Shown piece after piece: positions 1-10,154 of a stretch of 64,000 bases of DNA. The stretch covers positions 1 through 64,000 of the forward strand of contig JAUXWR010000504.1 in NCBI GenBank assembly GCA_030680075.1, given 5' to 3'. A program made the position numbers and the translations under genes. Each line of letters opens with the position of its first letter. The stretch's first letter is position 1. The stretch is from Legionella sp. Lineage in GTDB: Bacteria > Pseudomonadota > Gammaproteobacteria > Legionellales > Legionellaceae. Under the pieces are notes generated by a model, which was not told the DNA's origin, searched no databases, and saw nothing but the letters and a program-made list of their open reading frames with translations.

Positions 1-106
1 CAAGCCATGCAATAAGCGTCTTATTAGGAAATTCTCTATCCGCAAGAATACCTTGAATTCGTTCTTTGCCGAAGAGATTGGTAAATCTTGAGATGAGTGA
101 TTTCTT
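1..106 (-). pseudogene. IS4-type transposase fragment (runs off window)
   Basis: The minus strand is open from about 106 down to the left edge and encodes a stretch containing FGKERIQGILADREF, which resembles the conserved DRE-containing core of IS4-family transposases found in Legionella. An in-frame stop sits just upstream, so the N-terminal part of the transposase is missing. The rest lies outside the window. It marks an old insertion next to the ankyrin genes. Identification rests on about 30 residues and could be wrong at subfamily level. Confidence 0.5.
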
Positions 107-251
107 TCATATATATATCTCCTTTTTCGCGAATCGAAGTATACTTATTTAGTTTGAAATCAGCGAGTTACTTTTACTACCCTACCTATTCCTCTTTAAA
201 ATTTAATTTTTTGTCCAGTACAGAGCTAAGTGTGGCTCACTAAAAATATTA

Positions 252-1505
252 TCAGCTAAATGAATGCTCTGGTGTTTCGTCTTTCGGCACGGGACGGTTA
301 TTTTTCTGAACAGGTTGAAAAAAAGAGGATGGAGCAGAAAAGGATATTTTAACTTCAATCTCAATAACACCTAATTCCAGAAGCTTGGCTAAAACATCTA
401 GCTGGTTATTCTTTGCTGCATAATCTGCAGGTGTTAGGCCATTATTATCCTCTGTGTTTAAAGGTATACCAAGATGATAGAGTTTTTCAAGAACATCTAT
501 TTGCCCAAAATGAGCAGCAGTATGTGCAGGCGTGGAGCCCTCATTGCTTTTCGCGTCTAAGGGGATCCCTAATTGCTGGAGTTTTTCAAGAACGGCTAAT
601 TGTCCATATTGTGCCGCTGCGTGCGCAGGAGTAATACCTGCATTGTTCCCCATATTTAAAGGTACACCAAGCTCATGTAGTTTCTCAAGAACGGCTATTT
701 TTCCAGTTGCTGCTGCTATGTGAGCAGGAGTTACATTTTGGTTATCGTACTCATTTAAAGATACGCCTAACTGATGGAGTTTTTCAAGAACAGCGGTTTT
801 TCTATGGAATGCTGCAACGTGAGCAAGAGTTGTACCTTGGTGATTGCTCACATTTAACGGAATCCCCAGCTGATGGAGTTTTTCAAGAACTGTTGTTTGT
901 CCAAATTGCGCTGCATGGTATGCGGGTGTTGCCCCACCTTCATCTCCCGTGTCTAAAGGTATGCCAAGCTTATGAAGTTTTTCAAGAACGGCTAGTTGTC
1001 CGTGCTGAGCTGCATAATGGGCAGGTTTTGCACCATGATTATCGCTCACATCCAAAGAAACTCCCAGTTGTTGGAGTGTCTCAAGAGTTGCTAATTGTCC
1101 ATATTGGGCTGCTACGTGCGCAGGAGTAATACCCGCATTATTGCCTTTATTTAAAGGTATACCTTGCTTATGAAGTTTTTCCAGAAACGCCGTTTTTCCA
1201 AATTTGGCGGCGTGATGTGCAGGTGTTAAGCCCTCATTATCTTCCGTATCCAGAGGCACACCAAGTTCAATGAGTTTTTCAAGAAGGGCTAATTGTCCAT
1301 ATTGGGCTGCCACATGAGCAACAGTTGTACCTTCATTTAAGGGCATGCTTAGTTGTTGTAGCATTTCAAGAGCGGCTGCTCCTTCAGATTTTGTTATCTT
1401 TGCAAAAAGGGTAAAATCATAAGCCAATTGAGATTCAGTGGTTTTTATCTGTTCAGTAGCATCGTTTTTTAATGGTTTTGAAGTAAAATTCTTTAAATCT
1501 TGCAT
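252..1505 (-). CDS. Ankyrin-repeat protein (10 near-identical repeats)
   Basis: This 417-residue protein is almost entirely ankyrin repeat. After about 45 N-terminal residues there are ten consecutive 33-residue units with the pattern TPAHxAAxxGQxxVLEKL followed by xxLGIPLN, then a 45-residue tail. There is no signal peptide or membrane segment. The tail and the opening residues (SKPLKN) match those of the next gene upstream (1601-4141), so it looks like a shortened tandem paralog lacking the large non-ankyrin region. Ankyrin proteins of this kind in Legionella are often Dot/Icm effectors acting in the host cell; that role is inference. The short acidic tail (KDETPEHSFS) is compatible with a C-terminal secretion signal but not diagnostic. 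Confidence 0.85.
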   Translation of the reverse strand: MQDLKNFTSKPLKNDATEQIKTTESQLAYDFTLFAKITKSEGAAALEMLQQLSMPLNEGTTVAHVAAQYGQLALLEKLIELGVPLDTEDNEGLTPAHHAAKFGKTAFLEKLHKQGIPLNKGNNAGITPAHVAAQYGQLATLETLQQLGVSLDVSDNHGAKPAHYAAQHGQLAVLEKLHKLGIPLDTGDEGGATPAYHAAQFGQTTVLEKLHQLGIPLNVSNHQGTTLAHVAAFHRKTAVLEKLHQLGVSLNEYDNQNVTPAHIAAATGKIAVLEKLHELGVPLNMGNNAGITPAHAAAQYGQLAVLEKLQQLGIPLDAKSNEGSTPAHTAAHFGQIDVLEKLYHLGIPLNTEDNNGLTPADYAAKNNQLDVLAKLLELGVIEIEVKISFSAPSSFFQPVQKNNRPVPKDETPEHSFS

Positions 1506-1600
1506 GGAAACGCTCTTGTTGTAGCCGTGAAGTGATTGGGCGAATATTATCCTAAAGAAATTATTTGTCTACAATGATGCTTTAGTGCTCTATAAATTAC

Positions 1601-4141
1601 CTATCCATAATGAAGGTCTGGGTCTAGTGCTTCATCCTGTGATACAAGACCATCATTTTTCTGAACAGGCTGAAAAAAAGAGGATGAAGCAGAAGAGGAT
1701 ATTCTAACTTCAATTTCAGTAACACCTAATTCCAGAAGCTTGGCTAAAACATCTGGCTGGTTATTCTTTGCTGCATGATGAGCAGGTGTAAAGCCCTCAT
1801 TATCTTTCGTGTTCAAAGGTATCCCGAGTTTATGCAGTTTTTCAAGAGCTGCCACATTCCCTCTTAGAGCCGCATAATGCGCAGGAGTTAATCCCGTCTT
1901 ATCTCTCGCGTCTAAAGGCACATTCAATTTAAAAAGCGCTTCAAGAACATCTGGCTGATTATGTTTTGCTGCATGATGTGCTGGTGTTGAGCCTTTATGA
2001 TTACCGTCGTCCAGAGGCACTCTCAACTGAGCAAGTTTTTTGAGAACGGCAATTTGCCCATACTGCGCTGCAGCATGCGCAGGTGTTGAATCTTTATGAT
2101 TTCTGACATTCAAAGGCACTTCCAGTTGATGGAGTCTCTCAAGAACCTCTATTTGTCCAGTTGCTGCTGCAAGATGAGCAGGCATTAATCCTCTGGAATT
2201 GCCTTTGTTTAATGATATGCCCAGTTGCGGGAGTTTCTCAAGAATTTCTACTTGTCCAAATCGAGCGGCATAATGCGCGGGCGTTAATTCGTTCTCCTCG
2301 TTAAAAGGTACTCCCATTTGCTTGAGCCATTCAATGACTTCTATTTTTCCATTTGCTGCGGCACAATGGGCAAGGGTTGAACCATAGTTATTTTTTACGT
2401 CCAAGGGGATGTTCCATTCTTTGAATTTTTCAAGAATAGCAATTTGTCCAAACTGGGCGGCATAATGAGCAGGTGTTAAGCCATCAACATCGCCTACATC
2501 CAAGGGAATCTTTAATTGACGAAGTGTTTCAAGAATTGCCACATGTCCTTTGCGCGCAGCATAATGAGCAAGTGACGCACCATATGTGTCTTTTATGGTG
2601 AGAGGGGAGAGCACATTAAGCTCAATTAATAACAGCATAAAATTTACAGCACCAGAACTTGCCGCGAGAAAAGAAAGTTCGTTTAATAAATCCAGATTTT
2701 TTGTCAAGTTTTCAGGGTGATTTTCTAATAGGCTTCTAACGTAATGAGTTTTATCAGTCTTGACAAGGTTGGTGAGGCAGCGACTGGTTTTCTCTTTAGG
2801 TAGAGCTATAGCAAAGAAATCCAGTTGTTCGCTAGTCAGTTCATACTGTGGGTTAGTAAAAACATAATCTGCCAGTTGCGAACGCTCATCATCATTATTG
2901 TTGTTACCAGTGATGACTTCCAACAAGGTATTGAGTATCAGTGGGGGAAGACTGGGTTTTGTCAGCAGAGCGGAAAAATAGCGCTGCGAATAAATATAAC
3001 GCACGGAATAAACGGTAGAATCTCTGTCTCGAGATTCTTTATAAAGCCTTAATAATGTCTCCGGGGTTATTTGTGACCAGAGCGATAGAGAAGCAACTTT
3101 GGGTTTTATTTGATCGGATAAAAGTTCTTCATCGGTTAATGCACGATAGGTTCCATCCTGATTAATGCCCACGAGGGCTTCCCCTGAATAGAAGAGTGAG
3201 CGTTCTTTAAGTAGATGCATATCTTTTAAATAGCCCTTTTCTTCAAGATATGCTGCTAATAAAGCTGTGCAAAAAAGCGAAAATTCAGGTTTAGGCGTGA
3301 GAGCGTTATTCTCAATGTCTTCATTATAAAGACGTAAATATTTCTCGCGTGAAACGCCATTTTTTTCAAAAATAACAAAAAAATCGGTTAATTTTTTAAG
3401 ATCCTCTGCGTTTTTGATGTCAGTCGCGGGTGGCAAGGGAAAGCAGGTTAAGCAAACACGTATAAAATTTGCGACAGTTAATTCAAGGGATTCGGCAAAG
3501 TTTTCGTTGAGAAGTGGATCAAGACAACCAAGCAAAGGATCTTCCTTAAGTTTTAACCCCATGCCTTCAGCAACCAGATTGTATAATCCATTAGCGTAAT
3601 GAATATCATTGCCAGCTTCTGGGACTAAATCATAGTCTAATAAATATTGCTGGGCTAGCTGCCATATTAGAAGTGATTTTGCTTGCTCAATGTAAAAAGC
3701 TAAGGCATCCACCCTGAAAAAACCCAAGGCATATTCGATATTGGAAAATGCGCCTGCATAACATTTTTCCACAACAAGATTATCCAAGGCAGTTTTATCG
3801 ACCACGGCATGATTTTTTTTAATGGCTAATAAACAGGACTCTATGCTTTTTTTGGCTGATCTGAGGGTGATTGCAATATTGGATTCAGCGCCCTCGCTTG
3901 ATAATGAAGCCACCATTTCACGGTAACGCCCAAATAAGTGCATCCTTGAGCTATCAAGGTCTACAATATGATCCAGCAAGGCTAGTAGTTGAGTTTTGCA
4001 CTGTTCAAAATCAGAAAGGGTTTCATAGTTAACACATTTGCCACCATAAATTTCCTGCAAGATCTCAGTTAATTGACATTGTTCTTCTTCATTTAATTCA
4101 ATTTTCAAGGGTTTAAAAAATAAATCAGTAAATTTTGGCAT
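1601..4141 (-). CDS. Large ankyrin-repeat protein, putative effector
   Basis: The product has 846 residues. Residues 1 to about 515 form a mainly helical region with no family I recognise; residues about 516 to 815 are nine ankyrin units very similar in sequence to those of the downstream paralog at 252-1505; the C-terminus (SSFFQPVQKN) is nearly the same in both. One unit, at the fourth position, is two residues short. The two genes point the same way with about 95 nt between them and are probably a tandem duplication whose repeats have been kept similar by recombination. A host-directed effector role is inferred from the ankyrin content and genus; no enzymatic motif was seen in the N-terminal half. 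Confidence 0.85.
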   Translation of the reverse strand: MPKFTDLFFKPLKIELNEEEQCQLTEILQEIYGGKCVNYETLSDFEQCKTQLLALLDHIVDLDSSRMHLFGRYREMVASLSSEGAESNIAITLRSAKKSIESCLLAIKKNHAVVDKTALDNLVVEKCYAGAFSNIEYALGFFRVDALAFYIEQAKSLLIWQLAQQYLLDYDLVPEAGNDIHYANGLYNLVAEGMGLKLKEDPLLGCLDPLLNENFAESLELTVANFIRVCLTCFPLPPATDIKNAEDLKKLTDFFVIFEKNGVSREKYLRLYNEDIENNALTPKPEFSLFCTALLAAYLEEKGYLKDMHLLKERSLFYSGEALVGINQDGTYRALTDEELLSDQIKPKVASLSLWSQITPETLLRLYKESRDRDSTVYSVRYIYSQRYFSALLTKPSLPPLILNTLLEVITGNNNNDDERSQLADYVFTNPQYELTSEQLDFFAIALPKEKTSRCLTNLVKTDKTHYVRSLLENHPENLTKNLDLLNELSFLAASSGAVNFMLLLIELNVLSPLTIKDTYGASLAHYAARKGHVAILETLRQLKIPLDVGDVDGLTPAHYAAQFGQIAILEKFKEWNIPLDVKNNYGSTLAHCAAANGKIEVIEWLKQMGVPFNEENELTPAHYAARFGQVEILEKLPQLGISLNKGNSRGLMPAHLAAATGQIEVLERLHQLEVPLNVRNHKDSTPAHAAAQYGQIAVLKKLAQLRVPLDDGNHKGSTPAHHAAKHNQPDVLEALFKLNVPLDARDKTGLTPAHYAALRGNVAALEKLHKLGIPLNTKDNEGFTPAHHAAKNNQPDVLAKLLELGVTEIEVRISSSASSSFFQPVQKNDGLVSQDEALDPDLHYG

Positions 4142-4284
4142 AGAAAGTTCTTTGGTTTGAATTACTTAAAATATTAGGGTCTATTGAAGGCGGGCTGTGA
4201 ATTCAACAGACCCAAACTACATCAACTAAATATAATACATCTTCGCGTTCACATCTCCGCTTCAGTTAATTCAATGACATGGTA

Positions 4285-5853
4285 TTACGGCTCTAGTGCT
4301 TCAGCTAATGCAATACCGGATGTTAGCTCCTTATGATCGTCGCTGTTAACGAGTACGTATTGCGAGAAATGAAGGGTGAGAATACTTATGGGTAAAATAA
4401 CGACTAAATCAAGGGGAAACTGTAAGTACCCAATGCCACCAAATGAGCCCAGGTAAGATACAGTCAATATGGAAAGCATGTATAAAGAAAACCAATAAAA
4501 GCTTGGGCTACTCTCGGTTAAATGGCGTTTTTGATAAAATAGATTAATAACTAAGCCAAGTACCAACGCCACATCCAGTTTCCAAATTGTATCAAAACCA
4601 CACCAGTACAACATTAAATTACAGGCATAAAAGGCAATGTGGCAAACTAATAAACTACCAGCGAGCTTAAAGGGTCGTGCACGCATGGGTTGCAATTTAC
4701 GCATGGCCAGCAAGCAAATGGGGCCAATGCCATAGGATAAAATGCTGCAGGATGAAAGAAAAGCCACCATTTTTTGCCAGCCTGGAAAGGGTAAAAAGGA
4801 AAACATGCCGACGAGCAGATTCACATAAAGCGTAATGTAGGGGATTTTATGGCGGTTTACTTTGGTAAAAAATTTCGGTAAATGCTTGTTCAACGCCATT
4901 CCATATAAAATACGTGAGGTGGCGGCGGTGTATACCAATGTCGTGCCAAAGGGTGAAAAAGCGGCATCAAACATGAGTAGAACAGCAACAAACCCTAAAC
5001 CCACCAATAAGGTCAGGCCGACTAATGGGCCGCTATCGCCAGGAAAACTTAAGTGCTGCCATCCATTGGTCAGGAATGCTTGAGGAACCGCTGCTAAAAA
5101 GCTTAGTTGCAACATGAAATACAATACAAAACCTATAAGAACGGCTCCTAAAATAGCAATGGGAATATTGCGTTGGGGGTTTTGTACCTCACCAGCCAAC
5201 ATCAAGCCATTTTGAAAGCCTGTGAAGGCAAAAGCAATTCCCCCTGCTGACAGGGCTGTAAAAATTTGCATCCAGGATGTTTTATCGCTCAAATTAATAT
5301 GAATATTTGCCATGGAAGGCGAAACTGACAAAAGCCCAACAATCGCAATACTGGGCAGAATAAATTTGATAATACTCGCGTATTTATTGCATTCCGCGAG
5401 TAATTTAATCCCATAAGAATTGACAATGACGACAAAAATCATAATGCCTACTGCAAACAGATACCCTGTTCCTGATAAGGTAAACGTAAGGGTGTCTTTT
5501 ACAATTAACACAGGAAAAAAATGACTCGAATATTGTAATATGGCCTGGACTTCAATCGGGGTCATTACTACGTAGGATAACCAGGATGTCCAGGCAAACA
5601 AGAAGCCCACGTCGTTGCCGTGGGTAAAGCTCGGGTAATTGGTCATGCCGCCGGAAATGGGAAACATTGTACCTAATTCACACAAAGGCAAGGCAATGAA
5701 AATCATGAAAATGGTCGCGATAACCCAGCTGATTAAAGCGTTACTGCCTGCCATCTGAGCGCTGATAAAGGGGCTAAAAAGCCAGCCTGAGCCTATCATT
5801 CCACCGGCGGAAGCAATTAAAACATTGGTTCGGGAAATGTCACGTTTTAACAT
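4285..5853 (-). CDS. APC-family amino acid permease
   Basis: A polytopic inner-membrane transporter of about 522 residues from the chosen start. The N-terminus has the amino acid-polyamine-organocation signature (IASAGGMIGSGWLFSPF) in the first helix and about twelve hydrophobic segments follow. An in-frame start 51 nt upstream exists, but the ATG at 5853 has an AAGGAG ribosome-binding site eight bases ahead and begins MLKRDISRTN, which fits the family start. It probably imports amino acids or polyamines; the substrate cannot be told from sequence. It is transcribed divergently from zwf and is not obviously part of the sugar operon. Confidence 0.85.
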   Translation of the reverse strand: MLKRDISRTNVLIASAGGMIGSGWLFSPFISAQMAGSNALISWVIATIFMIFIALPLCELGTMFPISGGMTNYPSFTHGNDVGFLFAWTSWLSYVVMTPIEVQAILQYSSHFFPVLIVKDTLTFTLSGTGYLFAVGIMIFVVIVNSYGIKLLAECNKYASIIKFILPSIAIVGLLSVSPSMANIHINLSDKTSWMQIFTALSAGGIAFAFTGFQNGLMLAGEVQNPQRNIPIAILGAVLIGFVLYFMLQLSFLAAVPQAFLTNGWQHLSFPGDSGPLVGLTLLVGLGFVAVLLMFDAAFSPFGTTLVYTAATSRILYGMALNKHLPKFFTKVNRHKIPYITLYVNLLVGMFSFLPFPGWQKMVAFLSSCSILSYGIGPICLLAMRKLQPMRARPFKLAGSLLVCHIAFYACNLMLYWCGFDTIWKLDVALVLGLVINLFYQKRHLTESSPSFYWFSLYMLSILTVSYLGSFGGIGYLQFPLDLVVILPISILTLHFSQYVLVNSDDHKELTSGIALAEALEP

Positions 5854-6161
5854 ATGTAGCTCCTTGAGTATGCTGAGTTTGCTACTAGCAAAGACGCTAT
5901 CCAATCCAAGGGATACTGCAGGAAACGGTGCCTGATTTATATAAAATCATAAACTGCCTTCTGTAAATGGTACCACTGTCTAAAAAAAATCGATATCTTT
6001 TCCAGGATTTAAAATTTGTCTTTTTGCGAAAAATAATTGATTTTGCAGACTATTTTTAAAAAAAATGGCAATAGAGCTAGCTATTACTTCTTTTTTAAAA
6101 TAACTTAGGCAAACTACGTTTTATGTAACTCCGCTGATTGATTAGTAACAGGTGTCAACTC

Positions 6162-7634
6162 ATGACAATAGCCGAAAATAGTAAAAAAGCGTGTGATTTA
6201 ATCATATTTGGAACACTCGGCGATCTTGCCTGCCGTAAATTATTACCGGCTTTATATCAACTCGAAAAAGCTGATTTATTGCATCGCGATACGCGGATAA
6301 CAGGAGTGGCTCGTAACGATTTAACGCCACTTGAATACAGGGAATTTGTTAAAGCCAATCTTGAAAAATTTTTAAAAGATAGGTTGGAGGCGGATGTATG
6401 GCAGCGTTTGACTGAGCGTCTGCAATATGTGCAAGCTGATTTGACGAAGGCATCTGAGTACGAAAAATTAAGAGCTATCACGACTCCAGAAACGCGTATC
6501 CCCGTAAGTTATTTCGCAACGCCGCCTTTTTTATTCGGTCAAATAAGCCAGGGCTTGGCCACGGCAGGGCTTGCTACATCCCCAGCGCGCGTAGTACTGG
6601 AAAAACCTATAGGTCAAAATCTTGCCACATCAATTGCTATTAACGATGAGGTCGCGCGCTATTTTACTGAAAGTCAGATCTATCGTATTGACCATTATCT
6701 TGGGAAAGAGACGGTCTTAAACCTGTTGGTTTTGCGCTTTGCCAATGCAATTTTTGCTTCACACTGGGATCATCACGCGATTGATCATGTGCAAATTACC
6801 GTTGCTGAAGAGGTTGGTGTAGAAGGGCGATGGAGTTACTATGATGATGCCGGGCAAATGCGGGATATGATTCAAAATCATTTGTTACAAATTTTATCAC
6901 TTATTGCAATGGAGCCGCCCGTCAGTCTTGATGCCGATAGCATTCGCGATGAGAAGCTCAAGGTTTTAAAGGCATTAAGACCCATAACACTCGCCAACGT
7001 GCAGGAAAATACAGTGCGCGGGCAATACCTCGGCGGGTTTGTTAATGGCCTGTCTGTTCCCGGTTATCTGGAAGAAGATGGCGCAAGACCCAATAGTAAA
7101 ACGGAAACTTTTGTGGCTATCAAGGTAGATATTGATAATTGGCGTTGGGCGGGTGTGCCTTTTTATTTACGCACCGGCAAGCGCATGGCTAAAAAACACA
7201 GCGAGGTGGTGATTTACTTTAAGCCACAACCCCATAATATTTTCCATGCAACCTATAAGCAGTTAACGGCTAATAAATTAATTATTCGATTACAACCCGA
7301 TGAAGGGGTTGAAATACAAATCATGAATAAGGTTCCGGGTCTTGGTGAGGTCATGCAATTACAACAAAGTAAGCTCGACTTAAGCTTTGATGAAACCTTT
7401 AAAACTCAACGGATTGCGGATGCTTATGAGCGTTTGTTATTAGAAGCAATGCTTGGCAACCAATATTTATTTGTGCGCCGGGATGAAGTCGAACAGGCAT
7501 GGAAATGGGTTGACAGTATTATTGATGCCTGGGGTACTACTCATGAACCACCTTGTGCCTATAAAGCTGGAACCTGGGGGCCTGTTGCCGCGACCTCTTT
7601 ACTGGCGCGTGGTGGACGTAACTGGGACGAATAA
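6162..7634 (+). CDS. zwf: Glucose-6-phosphate 1-dehydrogenase
   Basis: This is the first enzyme of the Entner-Doudoroff branch: it oxidises glucose 6-phosphate to 6-phosphogluconolactone with NADP. The N-terminal nucleotide-binding motif GTLGDLACRKLLPAL and the substrate-site motif RIDHYLGKE are both present, and the length of 490 residues is normal. A TTG 24 nt upstream is in frame, but the ATG at 6162 has AGGTG ahead of it and starts MTIAENSKK. It heads a tightly packed operon with pgl, edd, glk, eda and a sugar transporter, in the same order as in L. pneumophila. Confidence 0.96.
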   Translation: MTIAENSKKACDLIIFGTLGDLACRKLLPALYQLEKADLLHRDTRITGVARNDLTPLEYREFVKANLEKFLKDRLEADVWQRLTERLQYVQADLTKASEYEKLRAITTPETRIPVSYFATPPFLFGQISQGLATAGLATSPARVVLEKPIGQNLATSIAINDEVARYFTESQIYRIDHYLGKETVLNLLVLRFANAIFASHWDHHAIDHVQITVAEEVGVEGRWSYYDDAGQMRDMIQNHLLQILSLIAMEPPVSLDADSIRDEKLKVLKALRPITLANVQENTVRGQYLGGFVNGLSVPGYLEEDGARPNSKTETFVAIKVDIDNWRWAGVPFYLRTGKRMAKKHSEVVIYFKPQPHNIFHATYKQLTANKLIIRLQPDEGVEIQIMNKVPGLGEVMQLQQSKLDLSFDETFKTQRIADAYERLLLEAMLGNQYLFVRRDEVEQAWKWVDSIIDAWGTTHEPPCAYKAGTWGPVAATSLLARGGRNWDE

Positions 7635-8327
7635 ATGCAACTGCACAGCTTTTCGGATGTAGCAACATTAAACGATTATTTTGCCGAGCAATTGGCTTCT
7701 ATTTTACGCAAGGCAATTGCTTGCCGAGGGCATGCTTATTTGGTGGTTTCTGGTGGGAAAACGCCACAATCATTATTTGCCATGCTTGCAAAGCAAGAAC
7801 TTGACTGGCAAAAGGTGACCATTACCCTGGCGGATGAACGCTGGCTCGCTCCTTGTGAGGCAGACAGCAATGAGCGTCTGGTGCGAGCAAATTTATTACA
7901 GCACCGAGCTGCGAAAGCAACGTTTATTAGTTTGTACCGCGAGGCAACAGACCCCTTTGCGAATCTCACCCTTCTTGATGATGAACTCAGCGCCTTACCC
8001 ACGTTTGATGCTGTAATTCTCGGGATGGGTGAGGATGGTCATACCGCGTCATTGTTTCCCTGCAGCAGTGAAATTACCAGTGGTTTAGCGGATAGCCCGG
8101 CGAGTGTATTGGTGGTGACACCAGCGACTGCTCCTTATCAACGTATCTCTTTAACTAAAACACGTCTCTTAAATAGTCGTGCTATTTATTTACACCTGGT
8201 AGGTGAGAAAAAATTACCCATATTAAATAAAGCGCTAGAAGCAAGCGAGCCTGCGACTGCATTGCCTGTTCGTGCTTTTTTACACCATCCCACGGCCAAT
8301 GTGCACGTAATGTTCGCGCCTTTGTGA
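7635..8327 (+). CDS. pgl: 6-phosphogluconolactonase
   Basis: It hydrolyses 6-phosphogluconolactone to 6-phosphogluconate. The product of 230 residues shows the family landmarks SGGKTP, ADERW and GMGEDGHTASLFP in the expected order. Its ATG directly follows the zwf stop codon with no spacer, so translation is likely coupled. It is a cytosolic enzyme and the second step of the pathway encoded by this operon. Confidence 0.95.
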   Translation: MQLHSFSDVATLNDYFAEQLASILRKAIACRGHAYLVVSGGKTPQSLFAMLAKQELDWQKVTITLADERWLAPCEADSNERLVRANLLQHRAAKATFISLYREATDPFANLTLLDDELSALPTFDAVILGMGEDGHTASLFPCSSEITSGLADSPASVLVVTPATAPYQRISLTKTRLLNSRAIYLHLVGEKKLPILNKALEASEPATALPVRAFLHHPTANVHVMFAPL

Positions 8328-8333
8328 GGTTTT

Positions 8334-10154
8334 ATGCATCCAAAAATACAACAAGTGACCGACAGAATTATTGCGCGCAGCATCAAAAGCCGAGCCATTT
8401 ATTTGGAGAGGTTGGAAAAGGCGCGCCTTAATGGTCCGCAGCGAAAAACTTTGCACTGCGGTAATTTGGCTCATGGTTTTGCTGCCTGTAGCGCCGAGGA
8501 TAAAGCACTTCTTCGTGGTCTTACGTTTGCCAATATTGCTATCGTTTCTGCCTATAATGATATGTTGTCAGCGCATCAGCCCTATGAGTCTTATCCCAAA
8601 TTGCTTAAGCAGGCAATAAACGAGGTAGGCTGTGTGGCACAATTTGCAGGAGGGGTGCCTGCAATGTGCGATGGCGTCACTCAAGGGCAGCCTGGCATGG
8701 AATTAAGCTTGATGAGTCGCGACATTATTGCGATGTCAGCCTCTATTGCCTTGTCTCACAATATGTTTGACGGTGGGTTAATGCTTGGAATCTGCGATAA
8801 AATCGTACCAGGCTTACTAATGGCTGCATTAAGTTTTGGTCATTTACCCTTTATATTTGTGCCTGCAGGGCCTATGCCCTCAGGTTTGCCCAATAAAGAA
8901 AAGGCGCGCATACGGCAATTATATGCGGAAGGTAAAGTAGGCAAAGACGCCTTGTTGGATGTAGAGGCTGCGTCTTACCACACCTCTGGAACCTGTACTT
9001 TCTATGGCACGGCTAACTCCAATCAGCTAGTGATGGAAATAATGGGCTTGCATTTGCCCGGCGCGTCTTTTGTAAACCCTCATACGCCACTGCGTAATGA
9101 ATTAAGCAAAGAGGCCGCGCGCCAGGTGACTCGTCTTACTGCTTTGACGGATAATTATTTGCCCATTGGCAAACTAGTCGATGCCAAAGTTCTTGTGAAT
9201 GGTATTGTGGGCTTACTGGCAAGCGGAGGCTCGACCAATCACACGATGCATCTTGTAGCTATTGCGCGATCAGCGGGGTTTATTATCAATTGGGATGACT
9301 TTGCTGATTTATCAAAAGCGATTCCTTTGCTGACCCGAATTTATCCCAACGGGCAAGCTGATATAAATCATTTTCAAAGAGCCGGCGGTATGGCTTATTT
9401 GATTCGAACGTTACTAGACCAGGGCATGTTACATGAAGACGTAAATACCGTCGCGGGTTTTGGTCTGGAGCGGTATACCAGACAACCGGTTTTAAATGAA
9501 GGTGAATTAATCTGGATTGATGGGCCAGAAAAGTCGTCAGATAATACAGTACTTACTGCTGCCAGTACTCCCTTTAAAGAGCACGCGGGGTTGGAAGTCC
9601 TTTCCGGAAATATTGGGCGGGCTGTAATGAAAACATCTGCACTTGCAGCTGGCGTGGAAATTGTGCAGGCACCGGCTGTTGTTTTTTCGAGTCAGCATGA
9701 ATTGGACTCGGCTTTTAAAGCGGGTGAGCTGGATAAAGACTGTGTGGTAGTTGTTCGTTTTCAGGGTCCTAAAGCTTGCGGTATGCCAGAGTTGCATCAA
9801 TTGACCCCGCCACTCGGTGTTTTACAAGACCGAGGCTTTAAAGTCGCACTGGTCACTGATGGTCGTATGTCAGGCGCCTCCGGCAAGGTACCCGCAGCTA
9901 TCCATGTGACGCCTGAGGCGATGGACGGTGGCGTCATCGCCAAAATCAAAACAGGTGACATGATAGTAGTCGATGGCAGTAAGGGTATTTTACAATTGCT
10001 GGTTTCCGATGAAGATCTGACTCAAAGAACGGCAATGACGGTGGAAAAAGTTGATAACCACGGCATGGGTCGAGAAATTTTTGGCAACCTTCGTTTGCAA
10101 CTAACCGGTGCTGAAGAAGGGGCATGCAGTTTATTTTCCAGGGATGTTTTTTAA
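8334..10154 (+). CDS. edd: 6-phosphogluconate dehydratase
   Basis: It converts 6-phosphogluconate to 2-keto-3-deoxy-6-phosphogluconate, the defining first half of the Entner-Doudoroff pathway. At 606 residues it is full length for the IlvD/Edd family. Cysteines of the iron-sulfur cluster lie in [28 protein letters not shown] and the later ACGMPE motif. Six nucleotides separate it from pgl and its stop abuts the glk start. A small-molecule-processing role in the cytosol is certain from family membership. Confidence 0.96.
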   Translation: MHPKIQQVTDRIIARSIKSRAIYLERLEKARLNGPQRKTLHCGNLAHGFAACSAEDKALLRGLTFANIAIVSAYNDMLSAHQPYESYPKLLKQAINEVGCVAQFAGGVPAMCDGVTQGQPGMELSLMSRDIIAMSASIALSHNMFDGGLMLGICDKIVPGLLMAALSFGHLPFIFVPAGPMPSGLPNKEKARIRQLYAEGKVGKDALLDVEAASYHTSGTCTFYGTANSNQLVMEIMGLHLPGASFVNPHTPLRNELSKEAARQVTRLTALTDNYLPIGKLVDAKVLVNGIVGLLASGGSTNHTMHLVAIARSAGFIINWDDFADLSKAIPLLTRIYPNGQADINHFQRAGGMAYLIRTLLDQGMLHEDVNTVAGFGLERYTRQPVLNEGELIWIDGPEKSSDNTVLTAASTPFKEHAGLEVLSGNIGRAVMKTSALAAGVEIVQAPAVVFSSQHELDSAFKAGELDKDCVVVVRFQGPKACGMPELHQLTPPLGVLQDRGFKVALVTDGRMSGASGKVPAAIHVTPEAMDGGVIAKIKTGDMIVVDGSKGILQLLVSDEDLTQRTAMTVEKVDNHGMGREIFGNLRLQLTGAEEGACSLFSRDVF

